Shown: positions 48,380 through 56,441 of the stretch, piece by piece
How the letters are laid out: each line of letters starts with the position of its first letter
Numbering within the stretch: the stretch's first letter is position 1
Source of the DNA: Streptomyces sp. A0958
Lineage (GTDB): Bacteria; Actinomycetota; Actinomycetes; Streptomycetales; Streptomycetaceae
Direction of reading: 5' to 3'
NCBI RefSeq assembly: GCF_004795035.1
Contig: NZ_SSBK01000015.1
Span: 1 to 64,000 of the forward strand
Length of the DNA: 64,000 nucleotides
Translations under genes and position numbers: made by a program
Notes under the pieces: model-generated
What the model saw: only the letters and a program-made list of their open reading frames with translations
Databases searched by the model: none
What the model was told of the DNA's origin: nothing

Positions 48380-49317
48380 CCCTGACCGTGACCGATCTCC
48401 GGGTCCACTACCGCACCCTGCGCGGTGAGGTCCGGGCCCTGGACGGCGTCTCCTTCGACCTCGCCGACGGGGAGATCCTGGGGCTTGCCGGCGAGTCCGG
48501 GTGCGGCAAGAGCACGCTCGGCAAGTCGCTGATCCGCCTCGACGGCCGGATGAGGCACGCGGGCGGCACCGTCACCCTCGACGGCGACGACGTGCCGGTG
48601 GCCGACGACCGGGCGATGAACGCCTTCCGCTTCCACCGCATCTCGCTCGTCCCGCAGTACTCCATGAGCGCCCTCAACCCGACCCGCCGCATCGGACGCA
48701 TGATCCGCGAACTGCTCGCCTCGCGCGGCGTCACCGTGGACACCGCCGAACTCCACCGCAGGCTCGACCTGGTGGGCCTGGACCACGACGTCCTGGACCG
48801 CTATCCGATCGAGCTGTCCGGCGGCATGAAACAGCGCACCGTCATGGTGATCTCCACCCTGCTCGACCCGTCCGTCCTCATCGCCGACGAGGTGACCTCC
48901 GCGCTCGACGTCTCCACCCAGCGGGCCGTCGTCGGCGCGCTCACCGGACTGCGCGACAAGGGCCTGGTCACCAGCATGATCTTCGTGACCCACGACCTCG
49001 GCCTCACCTCGCACATCGCCGACTCCATCATGGTCATGTACGCGGGCAAGCTCGCCGAGAAGGCCCCCACGAAGGTCCTGACGACCGCACCCCGCCACCC
49101 GTACACCAAGCTCCTGCTCGGCTCGCTCCCCGCAGTCGGCGCCCGGCACGCCGACCAGCCCCTCAAGGGCATCGCCGGCGCCCCGCCCTCCCTCCTGAAC
49201 CCGCCGGCCGGCTGCCGCTTCCGCGACCGCTGCCCGGTCGCCGACGAGCGGTGCGCCGAGGAGCCCCCCGTCGTGGAGATCGCCCCCCGCCACTCCGTCG
49301 CATGCTGGAAGGCCTGA
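48376..49317 (+). CDS. ABC ATPase, DppD/OppD type
   Basis: 313 residues. Walker A GESGCGKSTLGKSL, Q-loop LVPQYSMSALNP, signature ELSGGMKQRTVMV, Walker B VLIADEVTSALDVSTQ and H-loop FVTHDLG are intact. The C-terminal oligopeptide/dipeptide transporter extension (CRFRDRCPVADERCAEEPP) with clustered cysteines is of the type that binds an Fe-S cluster in some homologues. ATG 48376 follows GGGAGG. The stop overlaps the next ATPase start (TGATG). Confidence 0.92.
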   Translation: MTLTVTDLRVHYRTLRGEVRALDGVSFDLADGEILGLAGESGCGKSTLGKSLIRLDGRMRHAGGTVTLDGDDVPVADDRAMNAFRFHRISLVPQYSMSALNPTRRIGRMIRELLASRGVTVDTAELHRRLDLVGLDHDVLDRYPIELSGGMKQRTVMVISTLLDPSVLIADEVTSALDVSTQRAVVGALTGLRDKGLVTSMIFVTHDLGLTSHIADSIMVMYAGKLAEKAPTKVLTTAPRHPYTKLLLGSLPAVGARHADQPLKGIAGAPPSLLNPPAGCRFRDRCPVADERCAEEPPVVEIAPRHSVACWKA

Positions 49318-50213
49318 TGCTGACCCTCGACCACGTCACCAAGACCTACCGCGCCGGAGCGTTCGGCGGCGGCTCCGTCACCGCCGTCGACCGGGTCTCC
49401 TTCACCGCCGCACCCGGCGAGGTCGTCTCCCTCATCGGCGAGAGCGGCAGCGGCAAGTCCACCATCGGCCGGATGATCCTCGGCCTCACCGGCGTCAGCT
49501 CCGGCACCCTCACCCTGGACGGTCAGCGGGTGCGCCCCGGCAAGGACTTCTACCGCCGCGTCCAGGGCGTCTTCCAGGACCCCTTCTCCTGCTACAACCC
49601 CGTCTTCCGCGCCGACCGCGTCTTCGACCTGGTCCGCCGCGCCTACCACCCCGGCGTCCCCGACAAGGAGTGGGCCGACCGCGTCGAGAAGGCCGTACGG
49701 GACGTACGCCTGGACCCCGCACAGGTCCTCGGCCGCTACCCGCACCAGCTCAGCGGCGGCCAGCTGCAACGCCTCCTCATCGCCCGCGCCCTCCTGCTCG
49801 ACCTGAGCTTCCTGGTCGCCGACGAGATCACCAGCATGCTCGACGCCTCCACCCGCATCGACGTCCTCAACCTCCTGGCCGGCCTCAAGGAACGCGGCCT
49901 CGGCGTCCTCTACATCACCCACGACCTCGCGCTGGGCACCTACCTCGCCGAGAAGACCGTCGTGCTGCGCCGGGGCCGGATCGTGGAACGCGGCGACACC
50001 CACAAGCTCTTCGGCAACCCCCTCCACCCCTACACCCGCACCCTGCTGGCCGCCGTGCCCCGCCTCAACCAGCCGTGGGACCCGCCGCAGCCGGTCGAGT
50101 CCTGCGCCTTCCACGAGGCGGGCCCACCCGCCACCACCGACCTGTACGAGACCGAGCCGGACCACTTCGTCGCCTGCGCCCAGCTCCCCGACTGCGGAAG
50201 GACCCCCGCGTGA
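49317..50213 (+). CDS. ABC ATPase, DppF/OppF type
   Basis: 298 residues. Walker A GESGSGKSTIGRMI, Q-loop GVFQDPFSCYNPVF, signature QLSGGQLQRLLIARAL, Walker B FLVADEITSMLDASTR and H-loop YITHDLALG are present. The common DEPTSALD box is DEITSMLD. ATG 49317 follows GGAAGG; a start five codons earlier (49302) is possible. The stop overlaps the mannosidase start (GTGA), so import ATPases and glycosidase are translated as one coupled series. Confidence 0.92.
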   Translation: MLTLDHVTKTYRAGAFGGGSVTAVDRVSFTAAPGEVVSLIGESGSGKSTIGRMILGLTGVSSGTLTLDGQRVRPGKDFYRRVQGVFQDPFSCYNPVFRADRVFDLVRRAYHPGVPDKEWADRVEKAVRDVRLDPAQVLGRYPHQLSGGQLQRLLIARALLLDLSFLVADEITSMLDASTRIDVLNLLAGLKERGLGVLYITHDLALGTYLAEKTVVLRRGRIVERGDTHKLFGNPLHPYTRTLLAAVPRLNQPWDPPQPVESCAFHEAGPPATTDLYETEPDHFVACAQLPDCGRTPA

Positions 50214-52621
50214 CCCTTCGCCACCTGCCCCTGCACGACGGCTGGACGCTGCACCCGGCCGGCCCCGTGCCCCCCGGGCTCCTAACAGGAGGCGTCCCCG
50301 CCACCGTCCCCGGCTGCGTCCACACCGACCTGCTCGCGGCCGGGCTCATCGACGACCCGTACCTGGACGACAACGAGACCCGGCTCGGCTGGATCGGCCG
50401 CACCGACTGGACGTACCGCACCACCTTCGACTGGGCACCCGACGGCCACGACCACGCCGCCCTGTGCTTCGACGGCCTCGACACCGTCGCCACCGTCCTG
50501 CTCAACGGCACCGAGGTGGGCCGCACCGCCAACCAGCACCGCTCCTACCGCTTCCCCGTCCGCCCCCTGCTGCGCGAGGGCGCCAACACGCTCGACGTCC
50601 GCTTCACCGCCCCGTACACGTACGCCGAGGAGCTGCGCGACCGGCTCGGCGACCGGCCCGGCGCGTACGCGGAGCCGTACGCCTTCATCCGCAAGATGGC
50701 CTGCAACTTCGGCTGGGACTGGGGCCCGACGCTCGTCACGTCCGGCATCTGGCGCCCGGTGGCCCTGGAGACGTGGAGCGGCCCGCGCATCGCGTCCGTG
50801 AAGCTCCTCCCGGACCTGGACGCGGACGGGGTGCCGCGCCTGACCGTCGAACTGGAGGTGGAGCACGACGGCCTCGCGCCGCTGTCGGGCGAGGTCGGGG
50901 TGATCGGCGCGGGCGCCGTCTTCATCGCCACGGAGGACGAGCACCGCGTCTCGGTCACCCTCTCGGTGCCCGAGGCCGAGGTCTGGTGGCCGCACAGCCA
51001 CGGTGAACAACCGCTGTACGACGTGACGGTCCGCGTCGGCGACGACGTCCGCCGCCTCAGAACGGGCTTCCGCGCCGTCACCCTGGAACGCGAGGCGTTC
51101 CGCGTCTCCGTGAACGGCGAGCCGGTCTTCGTACGCGGCGTGAACTGGATTCCCGAGGACTGCTTCCCGGCCCGCCTCACCCGGCAGCGGATCTCCGAAC
51201 GCCTGGACCAGGCCGTCGCCGCCCACGTCAACCTGATCCGGGTCTGGGGCGGCGGCCTCTACGAGAGCGACGACTTCTACGAACTGTGCGACGAGAAGGG
51301 CCTGCTGGTCTGGCAGGACTTCCCGTTCGCCTGCGCCGCCTACCCGGAGGAACAGCCCCTGTGGGACGAGGTGGCGGCCGAGGCCCGCGAGAACGTCACC
51401 CGCCTCGCCCCGCACCCTTCGCTGATCCTGTGGTGCGGAAACAACGAGAACCTGGAGGGCCACGCCGACTGGGGCTGGCAGAAGGAGCTGGGCGACCGCA
51501 CGTGGGGCCACGGCTACTACCACGACCTGCTGCCCTCGATCGTCGCCGAGACCGACCCGACCCGCCCGTACTGGCCGGGCTCCCCGTACTCCGGCACCGA
51601 GGACATCCACCCGCAGGACCCGGACCACGGCACCATCCACATCTGGGACGTCTGGAACCGCGCCGACTACCTCGCCTACGCGGACCGGGTGCCGCGCTTC
51701 GTCGCCGAGTTCGGCTTCCAGGGCCCGCCCGCATACGCCACCCTGCGCCGCGCGGTCAGCGGCCCGCTCACCCCCGACGCCCCGCTCCTGGCCCACCACC
51801 AGAAGGCCGAGGACGGCAACGCCAAGCTGCTGCGCGGCCTGGGCGACCATCTGCCGCAGCCGGGAGCGGACTTCGACGACTGGCACTGGCTCACCCAGCT
51901 CAACCAGGCCCGCGCCCTCGCCTTCGGCATCCGCCACTTCCGCTCCCACGCCCCGTACTGCATGGGCACGATCGTCTGGCAGCTCAACGACTGCTGGCCG
52001 GTGGTCTCCTGGTCGGCGGTCGACGGAGAGGGCCGCCGCAAACCGCTCTGGCACGCGCTGCGTTCGGTCTACGCGGACCGCCTGATCGCGGTACGCGACG
52101 GAGCCGCCCACCTCGTCAACGACACCCCGGCCCCCTGGAACGGCACCCTCCACCTGACCCGGCACGCCCTGGACGGCACGGTCCTGGCCGAGGAGGAGCT
52201 GACGGTGACCACGGCCCCCCGCACCACGACCCGCATCCCCCTCCCCCCATCGGTGGCGATTCCCGCCGACCCGACCCACGAACTCCTGTCCGCCCGCCTG
52301 GGCGACACCAGGACCCTGGACTTCTACGAGGAGGACACACGGGTGGCGCTACCGCCGGCCCGCTTCGACGCGACGGTGACGGAGGACGGGGGCGGCGGTG
52401 CTCCCGCCTACCGCGTCGAGGTGACGGCCCGCACCCTGCTCCGGGACCTCGCCCTGTTCCCCGACCGCCTCCACCCGGACGCCGAGGCCGACCACATGCT
52501 GGTCACGCTCCTCCCGGGCGAGAGCACCACGTTCCGGGTCACGGGGGCGGCCCTGGAGGACCCGTCAGCCCTCGGCGCACGCCCGGTCCTGCGGTGCGTG
52601 AACGACCGGATCGAGACCTAA
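50210..52621 (+). CDS. GH2 beta-mannosidase
   Basis: 803 residues. An N-terminal sugar-binding jelly roll (GWIGRTDWTYRTTF, NGTEVGRTANQHRSY, RKMACNFGWDWGP) is followed by an Ig-like domain and the TIM barrel with acid/base Glu413 in LWCGNNENLEG and nucleophile Glu500 in FVAEFGFQG. The NFGWDWGP and QLNDCWP segments are typical of beta-mannosidases. No signal peptide is present, so it acts on imported oligosaccharides in the cytosol, releasing mannose from beta-mannosides. GTG 50210 overlaps the upstream ATPase stop. It is last in the LacI-controlled import operon. Confidence 0.93.
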   Translation: MTLRHLPLHDGWTLHPAGPVPPGLLTGGVPATVPGCVHTDLLAAGLIDDPYLDDNETRLGWIGRTDWTYRTTFDWAPDGHDHAALCFDGLDTVATVLLNGTEVGRTANQHRSYRFPVRPLLREGANTLDVRFTAPYTYAEELRDRLGDRPGAYAEPYAFIRKMACNFGWDWGPTLVTSGIWRPVALETWSGPRIASVKLLPDLDADGVPRLTVELEVEHDGLAPLSGEVGVIGAGAVFIATEDEHRVSVTLSVPEAEVWWPHSHGEQPLYDVTVRVGDDVRRLRTGFRAVTLEREAFRVSVNGEPVFVRGVNWIPEDCFPARLTRQRISERLDQAVAAHVNLIRVWGGGLYESDDFYELCDEKGLLVWQDFPFACAAYPEEQPLWDEVAAEARENVTRLAPHPSLILWCGNNENLEGHADWGWQKELGDRTWGHGYYHDLLPSIVAETDPTRPYWPGSPYSGTEDIHPQDPDHGTIHIWDVWNRADYLAYADRVPRFVAEFGFQGPPAYATLRRAVSGPLTPDAPLLAHHQKAEDGNAKLLRGLGDHLPQPGADFDDWHWLTQLNQARALAFGIRHFRSHAPYCMGTIVWQLNDCWPVVSWSAVDGEGRRKPLWHALRSVYADRLIAVRDGAAHLVNDTPAPWNGTLHLTRHALDGTVLAEEELTVTTAPRTTTRIPLPPSVAIPADPTHELLSARLGDTRTLDFYEEDTRVALPPARFDATVTEDGGGGAPAYRVEVTARTLLRDLALFPDRLHPDAEADHMLVTLLPGESTTFRVTGAALEDPSALGARPVLRCVNDRIET

Positions 52622-52634
52622 AACCGGCCATGGG

Positions 52635-52673
52635 GTGGCGCGCCCCTGGCGACCAGTGGCGCGCCCCTGGCGA
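52635..52673. repeat. 18-bp direct repeat
   Basis: GTGGCGCGCCCCTGGCGA occurs exactly twice, at 52635-52652 and 52656-52673 (21-bp period), just after the mannosidase stop. Confidence 0.9.
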
Positions 52674-52846
52674 AACGGCTGTGTCGGTGCGGCGACTTTC
52701 CGTCAATTCGGCCGGTGCCCCAAGGCTGTCGCCATCTGGTCCGGGCAGGTGGCTACGCGTCCCACGTGCGCTGACGGGCCCTCAAGAGATCGATAAGTAA
52801 GACAACATCGAGCCACTGTTCGGCTGATCGGGGTGAGCCCCCCGGA

Positions 52847-52852
52847 TAGGGT
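52847..52852 (+). promoter_or_regulatory. bldA -10 promoter box
   Basis: TAGGGT is a consensus Streptomyces -10, with CTGATC-like -35 about 17 bp upstream. The transcript would start near 52859, leaving a leader of about 22 nt before the tRNA. Confidence 0.55.
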
Positions 52853-52880
52853 CATGTGCCAACGCGGAGCCGCGCGCCAA

Positions 52881-52966
52881 GCCCGGATGGTGGAATGCAG
52901 ACACGGCGAGCTTAAACCTCGCTGCCCCTCGGGGGCGTGCCGGTTCGAGTCCGGCTCCGGGCACCA
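52881..52966 (+). tRNA. bldA: tRNA-Leu(UAA), the bldA tRNA
   Basis: A complete class II tRNA. Acceptor stem GCCCGGA (52881-52887) pairs with TCCGGGC (52956-52962), then discriminator A and an encoded CCA (52964-52966). The anticodon stem GCGAG/CTCGC frames the loop CTTAAAC with anticodon TAA (52913-52915). A long variable arm and T-arm CCGGTTCGAGTCCGG follow. It reads UUA, the rarest codon in Streptomyces. bldA couples translation of TTA-containing genes to morphological development and antibiotic production. It appears monocistronic with its own promoter. A weak GC hairpin (near 52993-53010) follows. Confidence 0.97.
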
Positions 52967-53247
52967 TCGCGTACGTGGCCCCAAGGAGACCACCGCCCGG
53001 GAGACGGCGGGGTGTTGACCGTTCACCCCGTTCCCGCCCGGCCTCCGCGATGTCGGACCCGTCTGCTGTGATGGCGGCTCGGACGACGGGAACCCGATGC
53101 GAGGGGAACGGCAACGGGTACAAGCCGAGCGGCGGGCCGTGCTGACGGCACCTTCGAGCGGCTGGCGGAGGCCGCCGGAGCCAAGTAGGCGTCCGAGGGG
53201 CGGGAGAAGTCGTTGGGGCCGGCCCGCGCGACCGGCAGGTTGGGCGT
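52967..53247. other. Region between bldA and the DinB-like gene
   Basis: 281 bp. It holds a weak hairpin near 52993-53010. A plus-strand frame ending at TAG 53186-53188 closes with GTFERLAEAAGAK and looks like the C-terminal remnant of a lost gene. No convincing intact gene is present. Confidence 0.4.
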
Positions 53248-53850
53248 ATGACGGTTATGGATCAGTACAAGCACGGTCTGCGGCTCTACCTCCAGGACGC
53301 CCGGGACACCTTTCTGTGGAAGCTCGACGGCCTGTCGGAGTACGACATCCGCCGGCCCCTGACGCCCACCGGCACCAATCTGCTGGGGCTCGTCAAGCAC
53401 GTGACCGGCGCCGAGGCCTTCTGCCTCGGGGCCGCCTTCGGCCGGCCGGTCGACGCGCCCGCGCTCTGGGTCGTCGGTGACGCCGAGCCGAACGCGGACC
53501 TGTGGGCCACCGCCGACGAGACCCGCGAGGGGATCGTCGGCGGGTATCGCCGGGTGTGGGCCCACTCCGACGCGACCGTCGAGGCGTTCGGGCTCGACGC
53601 CGTCGGCCGGCTGCCCGGCCCGGACGGGGGCGGGCCCGAGCTGTCGCTCCACCGCGTCCTCGTCCACATGGTCGCCGAGACCCAGCGCCACGCCGGGCAC
53701 GCCGACGTCGTCCGGGAGCTGGCCGACGGGGCGGCCGGGCTGCGGGAGGGGAGCGAGGACATGGCGCCCGGGGACGCGGCATGGTGGCGTGATCACCGGG
53801 AACGTGTGGAGAGCGCGGCCCGGGAGGCGGCCGACCGGCTCGCGGGGTGA
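53248..53850 (+). CDS. DinB-superfamily (DUF664) protein
   Basis: 200 residues. The four-helix-bundle DinB/DUF664 pattern is present: LRLYLQDARDTFLWKLDGLSEYDIRRPLTPTGTNLLGLVKHVTGAEAFCLG at the start and LHRVLVHMVAETQRHAGHADVVRELADG later. The conserved His residues (about 50, 137, 141) fit the metal-binding triad of the superfamily, which includes thiol transferases. ATG 53248 is used; ATG 53257 is an alternative. It stands alone downstream of bldA, and the precise role is unknown. Confidence 0.83.
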   Translation: MTVMDQYKHGLRLYLQDARDTFLWKLDGLSEYDIRRPLTPTGTNLLGLVKHVTGAEAFCLGAAFGRPVDAPALWVVGDAEPNADLWATADETREGIVGGYRRVWAHSDATVEAFGLDAVGRLPGPDGGGPELSLHRVLVHMVAETQRHAGHADVVRELADGAAGLREGSEDMAPGDAAWWRDHRERVESAAREAADRLAG

Positions 53851-53893
53851 CCGTGCGTACGCCCGGTGCGGGTGGGAAAGATCCTCCCCTGGC

Positions 53894-53900
53894 ACTAGGC
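53894..53900 (+). promoter_or_regulatory. Candidate -10 of the YccA-like gene
   Basis: A TAGGCT box lies about 65 bp before the ATG at 53965, within an AT-richer stretch. No clear -35 is present. Confidence 0.35.
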
Positions 53901-53964
53901 TCAATGCTTTGCCTACCCATTACTCTTGTGGGAAGGCCACGCTGGGTGGCCATGGAGGAGTGAG

Positions 53965-54843
53965 ATGAGGAGCAGCAACCCGGTCTTCTCGCGACGGGGC
54001 TTCAGCCGCGACAACGGTTACGCCGGTTTCAACGCGTCACCGCAGGCCGGGGCCCCCGCAGCGGGCGCCAACCCGTACGCGCAGGGCACCGCCCCGAACC
54101 CGTACGCCACGAACCCCTACGCACCCGCGGGCGGCGTCCCGCAGGCGCCGGCGCGCTCCGGTGCGATGACGATCGACGACGTCGTCACGCGTACGGCGAT
54201 GACGCTGGGCACGGTCATCCTCGGTGCCGCGCTCGCCTGGGCGCTGCTTCCGGTCGACGAGGCCAACCTCAACAAGTCGTACGGCATCGCGATCGGCGCC
54301 GCGATCATCGCGTTCGTGCTGTCGCTCGTCCAGTCCTTCAAGCGCAAGCCCGTACCCGCGCTGATCATCGCGTACGCCGCTTTCGAGGGCGTGTTCCTCG
54401 GGGTCATCTCCAGCGCGGTCAGCACCTACATCGGGCCGGGCGTCGTGATGCAGGCGGTGATGGGCACCATGTGTGTCTTCGCCGGTGTGCTCCTCGCGTA
54501 CAAGATGCGCTGGATTCGTGTCACCCGCCGGTTCTACGGCTTCGTGATGGCCGCCGCCATGGGCTTCATGCTCCTGATGGTGGTCAACCTGCTCTTCGCC
54601 GCCTTCGGCGGCGGTGACGGCCTCGGCTTCCGCAGCGGTGGCCTCGGCATCCTCTTCGGTGTCATCGGCATCGTGCTCGGCGCCTGCTTCCTGGCCCTCG
54701 ACTTCAAGCAGGTCGAGGACGGCATCGCGTACGGCGCGCCGCGCGAGGAGTCCTGGCTGGCCGCCTTCGGCCTCACCATGACCCTGGTGTGGATCTACCT
54801 GGAGATGCTGCGCCTGCTCTCCATCCTCAGCGGCGACGACTGA
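53965..54843 (+). CDS. Bax inhibitor-1/YccA-family membrane protein
   Basis: 292 residues. An N-terminal cytoplasmic segment rich in NPYA/NPYAP repeats (about 28-62) precedes seven membrane helices (about 80-285) of the BI-1/YccA type, with conserved helices around FEGVFLGVISSAV and LALDFKQVEDGIAYGAP; the Asp/Glu in the last segment matches the pH-sensing pair of the family. Relatives are calcium-leak channels or FtsH modulators. ATG 53965 has GGAGGAGTGAG upstream. A 22-bp terminator follows directly. Confidence 0.92.
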   Translation: MRSSNPVFSRRGFSRDNGYAGFNASPQAGAPAAGANPYAQGTAPNPYATNPYAPAGGVPQAPARSGAMTIDDVVTRTAMTLGTVILGAALAWALLPVDEANLNKSYGIAIGAAIIAFVLSLVQSFKRKPVPALIIAYAAFEGVFLGVISSAVSTYIGPGVVMQAVMGTMCVFAGVLLAYKMRWIRVTRRFYGFVMAAAMGFMLLMVVNLLFAAFGGGDGLGFRSGGLGILFGVIGIVLGACFLALDFKQVEDGIAYGAPREESWLAAFGLTMTLVWIYLEMLRLLSILSGDD

Positions 54844-54857
54844 TCGCCCCTGGCTCG

Positions 54858-54903
54858 GTGAAGCGGCCCGCAGGCTCCGGACGGAGCCTGCGGGCCGCTT
54901 CAC
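54858..54903 (+). terminator. Intrinsic terminator after the YccA-like gene
   Basis: A 22-bp perfect stem (54858-54879 with 54882-54903) has a 2-nt gap, the longest stem in the window. It ends 10 bp before the -10 of the next gene. Confidence 0.95.
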
Positions 54904-54912
54904 GTATGCGGG

Positions 54913-54918
54913 TAGGGT
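54913..54918 (+). promoter_or_regulatory. -10 box for a leaderless small gene
   Basis: TAGGGT lies 6 nt before the GTG at 54925, so transcription probably starts at the codon. Confidence 0.5.
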
Positions 54919-54924
54919 CGATGG

Positions 54925-55242
54925 GTGCTCGATACGACTCCCCTGATCACCGCCGTGGACCGATTCGCCGACCGGCTGCGCGCCGCCCCGCAGAGCAGGC
55001 TGAAGCGGGGAGCGGCCGCCGAAGGGCTGGCCGCGGCGCGGGAGCTGGCGATGCGGGCGCAGCGCGCCGAGGCGCCCGGGCGGGAGCCGAGGGTCATGCC
55101 GGACGCCGGGATGTTCGCGGTCGGCGACCAGCTCGCCGTCGCGGGGCGCGACCTGGCCGCGGCACTGGAAACGGCCCCGTCCGTCGAGCTGGACGAGGCC
55201 GTGCAATTCGTCGAGGAAGCGGCCGCGCGGGCCTTCGCGTAA
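54925..55242 (+). CDS. Uncharacterised small Ala/Arg-rich helical protein
   Basis: 105 residues, mostly alpha-helical and acidic at the C-terminus (VELDEAVQFVEEAAARAFA); no membrane segment, Cys or known motif is seen. The start GTG has a TAGGGT -10 directly upstream and no ribosome site, consistent with a leaderless mRNA. Codon usage is typical, so it is probably real. It is convergent with the gene at 55330 across an 87-bp gap containing only a weak AGCGGC/GCCGCT hairpin. Family not recognised. Confidence 0.68.
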   Translation: MLDTTPLITAVDRFADRLRAAPQSRLKRGAAAEGLAAARELAMRAQRAEAPGREPRVMPDAGMFAVGDQLAVAGRDLAAALETAPSVELDEAVQFVEEAAARAFA

Positions 55243-55329
55243 GGGGCCGGGCGGCGGTACGGGGCGGAGCGGCCGGCGAGAGCCGCTTCCGGCGGAGTGG
55301 GGGGTGGAGCCGGAGACCGGTCGGGCGCG

Positions 55330-56193
55330 CTAGAAGCTCGCTATGACGCGGTCGGCCAGTATGTAGACGTTCTCCCGGCCGCACGAGAACGTCAGCGCGT
55401 ACGCGCCGGAGACGCCGGAACCGCCCAGCAGCACCGGGTGCTCACCGGCGCGCAGCGATTCGGCCAGACGCTCGGCCGTCTCGCGGTGGCCGGGGGTCAT
55501 GCAGAGCGTGGTGCCGTCGGCGAAGACGTAGACGTCGAGCGTGCCGAGCGGGCCGGGGCGCACGTCGGAGAGTTCCGTACGGCTGTCGGCCAGCTCCTCC
55601 AGGCGGTTCACCGTGCGCTCGTGGTCGGTGACGACGGGCGTCTGCACCGGCACGAAGTCGGGGTGCGAGGGGTGGCGACGGCGGGCCGCGGCCAGCTCGG
55701 GGGAGTCCTCGGCGAACTCCGCCGTCTCGGGCAGGTCGGCCGTGTCGGTCAGCTCCGTCATCCCGGCGAGCTCGGTCAGCTCGTCCAGCGCATCGGCGGC
55801 GTCGAGGTCCATCGATTCGAGACCGGCGAAGTCGCTCTGGCGGGGCATGAAGAACGGCGCGTCCTCGCCCAGGCCGGTCAGACCGCCCAGCAGCGAGGGG
55901 GCGTCGGCGGCGTCCCGCGCCTCCTGCGAGGCCCAGAACGCACGGGCCTCGGCGAGCTCCCGCTCCCGCTCCTCGGCCAGTGCCTCGGCGACGGCCGCGC
56001 GTATTTCTTCGGCGGAGGTGGTGTCGTGACGACCTTGAGCGGGTACTGCGGCTGTACGGGCGTGGCCGTCGGCCAGCTCCTTCCGGAGGGCCGAAACCTG
56101 CCTGCGCAGCCCGTGAGCGGCGTGCAGAGCGGCGGCGCCCACGGCCGTGGCGGCGGCGGTGGTCAGCAACAGGGCAATAGGCATGGCGCTCAC
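55330..56193 (-). CDS. Uncharacterised membrane-anchored coiled-coil protein
   Basis: 287 residues. One N-terminal membrane helix (about 4-25) is followed by a short coiled coil (RQVSALRKELADGHA; AEALAEERERELAEARAF). An acidic central region (about 120-165, repeated DxxDALDELTELAGMTEL patterns) leads to a folded C-terminal half (DVYVFADGTTLCMTPGH, GAYALTFSCGRENVYILADRVIASF) conserved in streptomycetes. The start GTG 56193 has GGGAG 7-9 nt upstream. It is probably a cell-surface or peripheral membrane protein; function unknown. Confidence 0.7.
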   Translation of the reverse strand: MSAMPIALLLTTAAATAVGAAALHAAHGLRRQVSALRKELADGHARTAAVPAQGRHDTTSAEEIRAAVAEALAEERERELAEARAFWASQEARDAADAPSLLGGLTGLGEDAPFFMPRQSDFAGLESMDLDAADALDELTELAGMTELTDTADLPETAEFAEDSPELAAARRRHPSHPDFVPVQTPVVTDHERTVNRLEELADSRTELSDVRPGPLGTLDVYVFADGTTLCMTPGHRETAERLAESLRAGEHPVLLGGSGVSGAYALTFSCGRENVYILADRVIASF

Positions 56194-56342
56194 TGACTTA
56201 CTCCCGGTTTCAATCGATCCTCCGACTTCCTACATCAGCTTGTGCCCCAACGGCACCCTGTGTCAGTGCATTACGTCACGAATTGGACAGGTCTTTGTGC
56301 CTGGGGCCTGCCCCCGATGTGGGTGTGACCTGCGGAAATGGC

Positions 56343-56377
56343 TCTCCCCCAGGAGATAGATCACATCCTGGGGGAGA
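56343..56377 (-). terminator. Intrinsic terminator after the thiolase gene
   Basis: A 12-bp perfect stem (TCTCCCCCAGGA at 56343-56354 with 56366-56377) lies 65 bp downstream of the minus-strand thiolase stop. Confidence 0.85.
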
Positions 56378-56441
56378 TTCGGTCACGGTCGGGGCTCGGA
56401 ACCGGCCACGCCGTCGTCCGGGGCCGTGAAGCCGGGGCCGC

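Noticed and set aside
55297..56196. Plus-strand frame opposite the membrane-anchored coiled-coil protein
   Set aside because: The minus-strand product has a membrane anchor, folded C-terminus and ribosome site; the plus-strand frame is Gly/Val/Arg-rich without features.
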